Origin: Haloplanus rubicundus
Lineage (GTDB): Archaea > Halobacteriota > Halobacteria > Halobacteriales > Haloferacaceae
Direction: 5' to 3'
Assembly: GCF_003342675.1 (NCBI RefSeq)
Contig: NZ_CP031148.1
Coordinates: forward strand, 2,542,001-2,606,000
DNA: 64,000 nucleotides
Under the pieces are notes generated by a model. It did no database searches. It saw only the letters and a list, made by a program, of their open reading frames with translations, and had not been told where the DNA came from. Of the stretch, positions 51,595 through 58,841 are shown piece after piece (the first letter of the stretch is position 1; each line of letters opens with the position of its first letter). Both the position numbers and the translations under genes were made by a program.

Positions 51595-51668
51595 TATTTT
51601 ATGTCAGGGATCAACTCATTTAATTGATTATATTTACTATCAGATATTCTCGAAAAATTATAATTCAT
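51595..51668 (+). promoter_or_regulatory. AT-rich promoter of the repeat-peptide gene
   Basis: About 70 bp of AT-rich DNA, unusual for the genome, including TTAATTGATTATATTTACTA (51610-51629) and AAATTATAATT near 51655-51665. The latter would place transcription start near 51690, at or just before ATG 51692. Confidence 0.5.
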
Positions 51669-51691
51669 CGTCGGCCGACAGTCCAGTTGCA

Positions 51692-52300
51692 ATGTCCGAA
51701 CGTGACAACGAATCTGAAGGAACGGCCCTCGACGAGAACCAGCAGCTCGGTACCGAAGCAGCGGGCAACGGCAGCGGCATCTCCGGCCCCATGACCGCCG
51801 ACGGCAACGGCAGCGGCATTTCTGGACCGATGACCGCCGACGGCAACGGTAGCGGTATCTCCGGCCCCATGACCGCCGACGGCAACGGCAGCGGCATTTC
51901 TGGACCGATGACCGCCGACGGCAACGGCAGCGGCATCTCCGGTCCCATGACCGCCGACGGCAACGGTAGCGGTATCTCCGGTCCCATGACCGCCGACGGC
52001 AACGGTAGCGGCATTTCTGGACCGATGACCGCCGACGGCAACGGCAGCGGCATCTCCGGTCCCATGACCGCCGACGGCAACGGTAGCGGTATCTCCGGTC
52101 CCATGACCGCCGACGGCAACGGTAGCGGCATTTCTGGACCGATGACCGCCGACGGCAACGGCAGCGGCATCTCCGGCCCCATGACCGCCGACGGCAACGG
52201 CAGCGGCATCTCCGGCCCCATGACCGCCGACGGCAACGGCAGCGGCATCTCCGGCCCCATGACCGCCGACGGCAACGGCAGCGGCATCTCCGGTCCCTAA
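51692..52300 (+). CDS. Tandem 13-residue repeat protein (possible multi-copy peptide precursor)
   Basis: 202 residues. A 25-residue acidic leader (MSERDNESEGTALDENQQLG, then TEAAG) is followed by 13 perfect copies of NGSGISGPMTADG and a last partial NGSGISGP, after which the stop comes at once. All 13 units are identical in protein, although the DNA units differ at several third codon positions. No signal peptide, membrane segment or Cys. The design resembles precursors that hold many copies of a short peptide, or a repetitive protease substrate or scaffold. The TAA overlaps the stop of a convergent CHAT-protease gene. No known family recognised. Confidence 0.85.
   Translation: MSERDNESEGTALDENQQLGTEAAGNGSGISGPMTADGNGSGISGPMTADGNGSGISGPMTADGNGSGISGPMTADGNGSGISGPMTADGNGSGISGPMTADGNGSGISGPMTADGNGSGISGPMTADGNGSGISGPMTADGNGSGISGPMTADGNGSGISGPMTADGNGSGISGPMTADGNGSGISGPMTADGNGSGISGP
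51767..52297 (+). repeat. 39-bp tandem repeat array (13 full units plus one partial)
   Basis: Units begin AACGGCAGCGGCATCTCCGG and end ATGACCGCCGACGGC. Variants differ only at synonymous positions (GGC/GGT, ATC/ATT, TCC/TCT, GGC/GGT/GGA, CCC/CCG). Units 5-7 are repeated exactly as units 8-10, so a 117-bp block was duplicated. The phase is kept throughout, consistent with coding constraint. Confidence 0.95.
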
Positions 52301-54420
52301 AGTTTCGAGAAATCGAGTTCGTCGCTCCAGACGAGGGAGCCGTCTATTTTCACCGGTACGGTCTCCAGTGAGAGGAACTGCCGTAGCTCCTCGCGAGTCA
52401 GGTCGAACGTCCGAGAGTCACCCGACCAGAGGTGATGCTCGTCCACGCCGTCGAGGTGAGGGATCACGAGACTGCCCATCCCAAAGGAGGTCGACGGATG
52501 CGTCTGCCACTCCAGTTCGTATCGGTCGCCGGAGCGTCGCCGAACGACACAGACGTTCGGCGGGCCGCCGTCCGTCCGGGCCAGCGACAGGCTACTGTCG
52601 CCGATGATGGTGTACTGATCGCCGATGATCGAATCGCCGCGAGCGACTTCGAGGGCGCTCCCGACGGTGAACCCGCGGTTGAGCAGCCGAGCCAGCATCC
52701 GTCCCATCCGCACCGCGCCGCTGTTGATCACGTCCGACAGCGTGACGATGCCGGCGATGGCGCCCGCGTCGATCAGCGCCGACCCCTGTTCGTACGACTG
52801 ACAGGCGTTGAGGAGGAAGGCGTCGGGCCCGGCCGCCGTGAGCGTCGTCGCGTCGAGTTTGCCGTCGGCGCACTCGAACCCCTCGCCGTCGATGTGGCCG
52901 ATGTAGTGGAGGAGGTCGGCCTCCGCGGAGAGTACCTCCCGGAGTTCCGCCCGCGTCAGGTCGTGGTGGACGCGCACGTCGAAGGGGAGTTCGTCGCGGG
53001 AAGCGTACACCTCGTCGACCACGTCGCGCTCGTCGGCCATCCGGGGGTCGTTGCAGACGACGGTGATGCCGATGTTGCCCTCGGCGGGCGTCCGGTCGAG
53101 GCGGTTGTAGAAGGCGTTGGTCGTCGCCTTGCTGGCTCCGATCGGGGCGCCGTCGCCGATCCACGACTGTTCGAGCGAGTCCGTCGCCTCGGGCTGGACG
53201 TACGACCGGGCCGCGCCGTCCGCCGACGCGCTCCGGGTGAACGACTCGTCGCGGAAGAATTCGTTCGCGGCGGTCGTCTGTACCTCCGAACTCGGCTCCG
53301 GCTGATCCTGCGGTGTCCGCACGACGGCGAGGTCGTTGGTGACGAAGGGCAGGAGTTCGACGTTCTCCGGCGTCGGCGCGACGTGGGAGGTCATCCGCCA
53401 CTCGGGGAGTTCGTCCTCGACGACCCCGAAGGGGAGGGAGAGATACTCCTCGACCTGCGTACGAAGCGGCTGGTCGTACAGCCACTCGAAATTCAGATCC
53501 AGATCGGCCTCGACGGCGCCGCGCTCGTGGAGGTCGACCGAGTAGTACCCCTCAGTCCGCGTCACGCAGTCGAGGAAGAACGTCTGCTTGAGGACGCGTT
53601 CGACCTCCGTCTCGAAGCCCCGAACCGTATCCAAGTCGTGTTCGAAGCCGTCGTCGGTCACGAGCCGCGGCCGGTCGCCGGGCACCACGTCGGCGGCGAG
53701 GTAGTACGCGAGCGGTGCCGCCACGTAGATGGACTCGTACTCGGCCGGCAGTTCCAGTTGGACGCCCGTCTCGGGCGAGGCGACGCCGTCGGGCACCTCC
53801 AACTGTTCGCCCAACTCGACGAGCGGCGGGTGACCCCTGAGTGTCGGGTACGACCGCTCGGGCGACGTGGTCTTCAGCGCCGAGGAGAACTCCGACACCG
53901 CCGCCATCACGTCGAGAGGGTTCGACGTCGTGGTGAGCGTCGCCGCCGGCCCCTCGTGGTGGGAGCGGGCACCGACCCGTACCTCGCGGACGCCGTCGAA
54001 GCCGATGTGGGTTCGGTTCACGTCCGAGGCGACGGTCACCGGGCCGTCGACGCGGAGGTAAATCTTGATCGGCCCGCAGAGTTCGAGGCTGTACCGTCCG
54101 TCGGGGAACTCCTCGTAGGCGGAGTGGTCCGTCTCGGCCAGCAGTTCGCCCGCCTCGTTCCGCACACAGACCGAGACGACGGTGGGGAGGGCTATTTCGG
54201 CGGCGGCGACCGCAACGGCGGCGTCGACCGGGAACTGGTGTTCGTCCGGATCGACCGGCGTGGGCGAGACGGGGCAGTCGGTGAACAGTCGGAACTGGTT
54301 GCGCTCGATCAGATCCGACACCATCAGCCCCGCCTCGTCTTCGAGCGTCGAGAACGACACTTCGAGGGTGTCACTCTCCGGCTCGAAGTGGTCCGCACGC
54401 GGCCGGTCGCTCCGACTCAT
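52297..54420 (-). CDS. CHAT-domain caspase-like protease
   Basis: 707 residues. The N-terminal 430 residues have no family I recognise (beta-rich 75-160, mixed after that). The C-terminal CHAT domain shows the clan-CD dyad: His509 in LLHYIGHIDGEG and Cys540 in FLLNACQSYEQG, then ALIDAGAIAGIVTLSDVINS and a GSALEVARG helix. These are cysteine peptidases related to caspases and separase. No transmembrane segment. The DUF7504-like gene lies 51 bp upstream on the same strand; the repeat-peptide gene meets it tail to tail in a four-base stop overlap (CTAA), suggesting a functional unit. Confidence 0.88.
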   Translation of the reverse strand: MSRSDRPRADHFEPESDTLEVSFSTLEDEAGLMVSDLIERNQFRLFTDCPVSPTPVDPDEHQFPVDAAVAVAAAEIALPTVVSVCVRNEAGELLAETDHSAYEEFPDGRYSLELCGPIKIYLRVDGPVTVASDVNRTHIGFDGVREVRVGARSHHEGPAATLTTTSNPLDVMAAVSEFSSALKTTSPERSYPTLRGHPPLVELGEQLEVPDGVASPETGVQLELPAEYESIYVAAPLAYYLAADVVPGDRPRLVTDDGFEHDLDTVRGFETEVERVLKQTFFLDCVTRTEGYYSVDLHERGAVEADLDLNFEWLYDQPLRTQVEEYLSLPFGVVEDELPEWRMTSHVAPTPENVELLPFVTNDLAVVRTPQDQPEPSSEVQTTAANEFFRDESFTRSASADGAARSYVQPEATDSLEQSWIGDGAPIGASKATTNAFYNRLDRTPAEGNIGITVVCNDPRMADERDVVDEVYASRDELPFDVRVHHDLTRAELREVLSAEADLLHYIGHIDGEGFECADGKLDATTLTAAGPDAFLLNACQSYEQGSALIDAGAIAGIVTLSDVINSGAVRMGRMLARLLNRGFTVGSALEVARGDSIIGDQYTIIGDSSLSLARTDGGPPNVCVVRRRSGDRYELEWQTHPSTSFGMGSLVIPHLDGVDEHHLWSGDSRTFDLTREELRQFLSLETVPVKIDGSLVWSDELDFSKL

Positions 54421-54471
54421 CGTACGTAACTCAGGCGTCGTTCACAAAAGGATATTGTTGATTCATTGCCA

Positions 54472-55197
54472 TTAAACTCCGTTCGACGGGCGTTCGAGGG
54501 GCAGCCAGTCCGACGTGAGATCACGGTCGCGGAAGTGCCACCGCTGATCGAGTCCGCCGCCGTCGATCCGGAGTTCGACCGTCGCGTCGAACAGCGGCCG
54601 GAACAGGCGGACGAGTTCCGAGTTCAACTCCCGCGGGAGCCGGAAGTGGACGAGGCCGGACACCGCACGGGCCTGGGCGATCACGACGTGCAGGAACCGA
54701 AACGTCGTCTCGCGGCCGTACGTCGAGAGCAGCGTCGGCAGGCAGTCGAACGCCATCCGGAACTCGGCGGCGTCGAGGCCGCCGGCGAACAGATCGAACT
54801 CCTCGATCACCGCGCCGAGCGTGGTGCCGAGATCACGGATCGAGCCGTCGATCACGTGCGTCCGTGGCCTGGCCTGATCGAGCGACTGTTGTGTTGCCGT
54901 GGCGCTTCGCGCTTCCTCCCCACGCGTAATGAGTCGCGCGTACTCGGAGGAGAGCGGCCCGGTTTCGCGTAACCGGCGGATTGCGCTCGACAGGTTCGGT
55001 TCCGGCGTCACGACGAGACGCCGCCGCGGGGGGTCGGCGGATGGATCGCCTAGCATCGTCGCTGACGCGTCTGCGAACATCTCTTCGGGGACGGAGCCCA
55101 CGACGAGGAGTGCGCTACCCTGCTCTTTCAGCGTCGCCAGCGCGTGAGCGAAGCTAGCACCGTCGTCGTCGGGCCCCATCCCACCACCCGCAACCAT
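54472..55197 (-). CDS. DUF7504-like regulator paired with the CHAT protease
   Basis: 241 residues. FAHALATLKEQGSALLVVGS, EMFADASATMLGDPSADPPR then RRLVVTPEPNLSSAIRRL are reminiscent of the haloarchaeal DUF7504 group (RecA/KaiC-like remnant without a Walker A). Later FDCLPTLLSTYGRETTFRFL and VSGLVHFRLPRELNSELVRL resemble the same family. I infer a signalling or regulatory role. ATG 55197 is used; MGPDDD at 55179 is possible. A TATA-like AGTATTATTT lies near 55230. The CHAT gene follows. Confidence 0.65.
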   Translation of the reverse strand: MVAGGGMGPDDDGASFAHALATLKEQGSALLVVGSVPEEMFADASATMLGDPSADPPRRRLVVTPEPNLSSAIRRLRETGPLSSEYARLITRGEEARSATATQQSLDQARPRTHVIDGSIRDLGTTLGAVIEEFDLFAGGLDAAEFRMAFDCLPTLLSTYGRETTFRFLHVVIAQARAVSGLVHFRLPRELNSELVRLFRPLFDATVELRIDGGGLDQRWHFRDRDLTSDWLPLERPSNGV

Positions 55198-55270
55198 CAA
55201 TTGGGTGAACGGAATCCCGACAAATAATACTTCGTATCACAGAATCACGGATAATATTCGGCCGGGCGGC

Positions 55271-56410
55271 TCAGCGCGCGTCGAGGAAGGCCTCGATGCG
55301 GTTCAGCGCCTCCTTCAGCGCCGTCATCCCCGTCGCGTAGGACACGCGGAGGTGGCCGTGTCCTTCCTCGCCGAAGACCCGACCGGGGACGAGTGCGACG
55401 CCCTGGTCGTGGAGGAGGTCCTCGGCGAACTGTTCGTCGTCGTACGGCGCCTCGGGGAAGGCGTAGAAGGCACCCGTCGCCTCGAAGCAGTCGAGACCCA
55501 TGTCCCGAAAGCGCGAGATGACGAACCGCCGGCGGCGGTCGTACTGGTTGCGCATGTCGGCAACGTCGTCGTCACAGGACCGCAGGGCTTCGAGGGCGGC
55601 GTACTGCGCCGTCGTCGGCGCCGAGAGCATCGTGTACTGGTGGATGCGGTTCATCGCGTCGATGGCCTCGGCCGGGCCGAGGGCGTAGCCGAGTCGGAGC
55701 CCCGTCATGGCGTAGGCCTTCGAGAACCCGTTGAACACGACCGTCCGCTCGCGCATATCGGGGAGGGTCGCGATGGACGTGTGTTCGCCCTCGTAGGTGA
55801 GCGCCGCGTAAATCTCGTCGGACAGCACCGTCAGGTCGTGTTCGCGGGCGAACGTCGCGATTTCCGCGAGTTCGTCCGCCGTAGCCGTCGCACCCGTCGG
55901 ATTGTTCGGATAGCAGATCATCAGCGCCTCGGCGTCCGCGGCCCCGGCACGCTCCAAGTCGTCGTAGGTGAGCACGAAGTCGTTCTCCGCGCGCGTGGAG
56001 ACGGGGAGGGGATCGCCTCCGGAGAAGCGCACGCCCGGACCGTAGGAGATGTACGCCGGCGACTGAATCGCCACGGTATCCCCCGGATCGACGACGGCAC
56101 GGAGGGCCAGGTCGACCGCCTCACTCGCACCCGTCGTCACCAGAATCTCCTCGTCCGGCCCGTAGTCGAGGTCGTACCGCGTGACGTGCTCCGAGATGGC
56201 CGCCCGGAGGTCGTACATCCCGCGGTTGGTGGTGTAGGAGGTGCGCCCGCGCTCTAGGGAGTGGATGGCGGCGGCGCGTGCCTTCCACGGCGCGCTGAAA
56301 TCCGGTTCGCCCACGCCGAGCGAGATGACGTCGTCCATCTCCTCGGCGAGTTCGAAGAAGCGTCGAATGCCCGATGGGGGCGTCGAGGCCGCGCGGTCCG
56401 ACAGCTTCAT
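55271..56410 (-). CDS. Class I/II PLP-dependent aminotransferase
   Basis: 379 residues; fold type I. SLGVGEPDFSAPWKARAAAI, ATGASEAVDLALRAV-type motif (TTGASEAVDL), CYPNNPTGATAT, LSDEIYAALTYEG and the Schiff-base Lys in FNGFSKAYAMTGLRLGYALG. Closest in style to archaeal aspartate/aromatic aminotransferases. The ATG overlaps the Lrp-type regulator's stop (ATGA), so the regulator may control it in response to amino acids. Confidence 0.93.
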   Translation of the reverse strand: MKLSDRAASTPPSGIRRFFELAEEMDDVISLGVGEPDFSAPWKARAAAIHSLERGRTSYTTNRGMYDLRAAISEHVTRYDLDYGPDEEILVTTGASEAVDLALRAVVDPGDTVAIQSPAYISYGPGVRFSGGDPLPVSTRAENDFVLTYDDLERAGAADAEALMICYPNNPTGATATADELAEIATFAREHDLTVLSDEIYAALTYEGEHTSIATLPDMRERTVVFNGFSKAYAMTGLRLGYALGPAEAIDAMNRIHQYTMLSAPTTAQYAALEALRSCDDDVADMRNQYDRRRRFVISRFRDMGLDCFEATGAFYAFPEAPYDDEQFAEDLLHDQGVALVPGRVFGEEGHGHLRVSYATGMTALKEALNRIEAFLDAR

Positions 56411-56895
56411 GGCGAAACCGACAGCCGGTCGTCGTCGTCGCGGTCGGTGAGTTCGAGGCCGCGGTTCTTGTAGGTCTTCATCACGAAGTGGGTGACCGTC
56501 TGGGTCACCTCCGGAATCGGTGCGATCTGTTCGGAGACGAACATCGAGACGGCGCGCATCGACTCGGCCTCGACGGTCACGTCGAAGTCGTAGTCGCCCG
56601 AGACGAGATGGAGCGCGGTCACCTCGTCGAACTTCGTGATCCGCCGGGCGACCTGCGCGTACGTCGTGTCACGGTCGAGTTCGAGGTTCAGTTCCACTTC
56701 GGCGGTGACGTGGTCTTCGTCGACCTTGCTCCAGTCCACGACGGCCTGGTAGCCGACGATGGACCCCTCGGCTTCGAGTTCGTCGAGCATCTCCTCGACT
56801 TCGGCCTGCGACCGGCCGAGTTGGCGCGCCATCGTCTCCGTATCTTCGCGGGCGTCCTCCAAGAGCAGGTCGACAAGTTCCCGTTTCGTATCCAT
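56407..56895 (-). CDS. Lrp/AsnC-family transcriptional regulator
   Basis: 162 residues. N-terminal HTH (LLEDAREDTETMARQLGRSQ, EEMLDELEAEGSIVGY) and C-terminal RAM domain (VTALHLVSGDYDFDVTVEAE, PIPEVTQTVTHFVMKTYKNR). It is first gene of a two-gene operon with the aminotransferase, overlapping by four bases; feed-back control by an amino acid is likely by family analogy. Confidence 0.93.
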   Translation of the reverse strand: MDTKRELVDLLLEDAREDTETMARQLGRSQAEVEEMLDELEAEGSIVGYQAVVDWSKVDEDHVTAEVELNLELDRDTTYAQVARRITKFDEVTALHLVSGDYDFDVTVEAESMRAVSMFVSEQIAPIPEVTQTVTHFVMKTYKNRGLELTDRDDDDRLSVSP

Positions 56896-57041
56896 ACGCG
56901 GAAGTTGATCGCCTGCCTAAAAGGGTTTGTCTACGCGTCAGTATCCGTGTTGAACGATGGTGGATGATACCGGGAGCGGACCGTCGGCGCGGTCCGAACC
57001 GGCGGCGAAAGACCGATAGGCGGCGCCGCCGAGTTTCGGAT

Positions 57042-58841
57042 ATGGCCCTCGCCGACGCCTTTCTCACACCGCTGGGGCTGGTCGCCCTCCTCGCCGTCGT
57101 CCCCGTGGTCGTCCTCTATCTCGTCCAGCCCGACCCCCGCCGCATCGAACTCCCCACCCTCCGCCTCCTGCTCGACGACGACGAGCGGGACGCGTCGAAT
57201 CCCCTGCTCGAACGGCTCCGGCGCAGCGCCCTCCTCCTCTTGCAACTGCTCGTCATCGTCGCGCTCGCGCTCGCGCTCGCCGGCCCCTACGTCTCCGTCT
57301 CGGAGAGTCAGACCGTCGAGGAGACGGTGATCGTCCTCGACGGCAGCGCGAGCATGGGCGTCGAGACGGACGGCGGGACGCGCTTTACTGCCGCCGTCGC
57401 CGACGCCCGCGAGGCGGCCACCGGCACCAACGCCGTCGTCTTCGCCGGGAGCGAGAGCCGGATCGTCCTCCGTTCGGGCGGGGGCGACGAGGTGGGTCGC
57501 ACCCTCGACGAACTCGCCGTCGTCGACACGCCGACCGACCTCGGCGCCGCCATCTCGCAGGCCGCCTCCATCGCCGGCGAGAACGCCCGGATCGTCGTGT
57601 TCAGCGACTTCGCCGACGACACCGGCTGGACCGGCGCCGTCCGCTCCGCTCGCGCCCGTGACCTGCAGGTAGACCTCCGACAGTTCGCGGGGGGCGGCGC
57701 GGCGAACGTCGGCATCGTCGACCGCTCGTTCACCGGGTCCAACGTCACCCTCTCGGTGAAGAACTTCGGGGACGCGGAAGTCACCCGGTCGGTCACGCTC
57801 GGGGACCAGCGCCGGTCGGTCACCCTCGGTCCCGGCGACCTCGAACGCGTCTCGCTCGCCGTCCCGGCCGGCGGCGGGCGGGCCCAACTCGCCCCCGGCG
57901 ACGACTTCCCCACCGACGACGCCGCCTACGTCGCCGCCCCGGCCGATCCGACGGTGGACGTCCTGCTCCTGACCAACGACCGCAACAGATATCTCGCGAC
58001 CGCACTCTCGGTGATCGACGAGGTGGACCTCACCGTCGACCAGCCGCCGACGACGGTGGCGGACGGCTACGACGTGATCGTCTACAGCAACCTCGATCCC
58101 GAGCGACTCCTCCGGAGCAACGTCGAGGCCGGACGCGACGTGATCGAAGCCGGCGGCGGCGTGGCCGTCGTCGCCCAGCCGTCACCCCCCGACCGCCTCG
58201 GCGACCTCCTGCTCCTCTCGCCGTCGGGCGTCGCCAGCAACCCCTCGGTCGGACAGGTGACGACCGACGAACTCACCCGCGGCATCGACTTCCCGCCGCC
58301 GGAGCGGTATCTGACGGGGACGCTCCGCGCCGGCACGCCGCTCGTCCGAACCGGCGGCGGGACGCCACTCGTCGCCGTCCAGCAGCGCGGGGCGGGACGG
58401 GTCCTCTACTACGGTTCCGTCGCCGACGACGACCCGTTCCGGTTCAACTACCAGTACCCTGTCTTCTGGAAGCGGGCGACGTTCTACCTCGCGGGCCGGG
58501 ACCCGCTCCCGACGCTGAACCGCGAGACCGGCGGCCGCCTCCAGTTCGCGAACGAGACGCGCGTGGGGACGCCCGACGGAACCGTCTCGGCCCAACTCGT
58601 CCCGCTCGACCGAGTGGGCTTTTACACGACCGGCACCCGCCGCATCGGCGTCTCGCTCTACAGCGAGGCCGAATCCGACGTGGCCGCCCAGCCGCTCGAC
58701 GCCCGGGACGACGGGACGGGCGTCACCAGCCGCGAGGAGGAACGACAGGTGCCCCGGCCGCTGACGCCTTTCGTCGCGCTCGGGGCGTTGCTCGTCGCCG
58801 TGGGTGAACTCGCCTACCTCCGCCGGAGGGGTGACCTATGA
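57042..58841 (+). CDS. BatA-type membrane protein with vWA domain
   Basis: 599 residues. BatA N-terminal region with two transmembrane helices (PLGLVALLAVVPVVVLYLVQ and LLLLQLLVIVALALALAGPY), then a von Willebrand A domain with MIDAS VLDGSASMG, a DUF4350/GATase1-like stretch and a final helix before the basic LRRRGDL. First gene of a cluster in which each following start overlaps or closely follows the previous stop, ending in MoxR and DUF58. Such MoxR-vWA systems act as chaperones at the membrane or in stress and complex assembly. Confidence 0.9.
   Translation: MALADAFLTPLGLVALLAVVPVVVLYLVQPDPRRIELPTLRLLLDDDERDASNPLLERLRRSALLLLQLLVIVALALALAGPYVSVSESQTVEETVIVLDGSASMGVETDGGTRFTAAVADAREAATGTNAVVFAGSESRIVLRSGGGDEVGRTLDELAVVDTPTDLGAAISQAASIAGENARIVVFSDFADDTGWTGAVRSARARDLQVDLRQFAGGGAANVGIVDRSFTGSNVTLSVKNFGDAEVTRSVTLGDQRRSVTLGPGDLERVSLAVPAGGGRAQLAPGDDFPTDDAAYVAAPADPTVDVLLLTNDRNRYLATALSVIDEVDLTVDQPPTTVADGYDVIVYSNLDPERLLRSNVEAGRDVIEAGGGVAVVAQPSPPDRLGDLLLLSPSGVASNPSVGQVTTDELTRGIDFPPPERYLTGTLRAGTPLVRTGGGTPLVAVQQRGAGRVLYYGSVADDDPFRFNYQYPVFWKRATFYLAGRDPLPTLNRETGGRLQFANETRVGTPDGTVSAQLVPLDRVGFYTTGTRRIGVSLYSEAESDVAAQPLDARDDGTGVTSREEERQVPRPLTPFVALGALLVAVGELAYLRRRGDL

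Noticed and set aside
51658..52287. Minus-strand frame encoding a MPLPLPSAVMGPE repeat
   Set aside because: Exact antisense shadow of the 39-bp array. The plus strand has a promoter, a non-repeat leader and only synonymous variation; variation in the antisense frame would be unconstrained.
51767..52297. CRISPR array
   Set aside because: Units are contiguous 39-bp repeats without spacers and stay in one reading frame; no cas genes.
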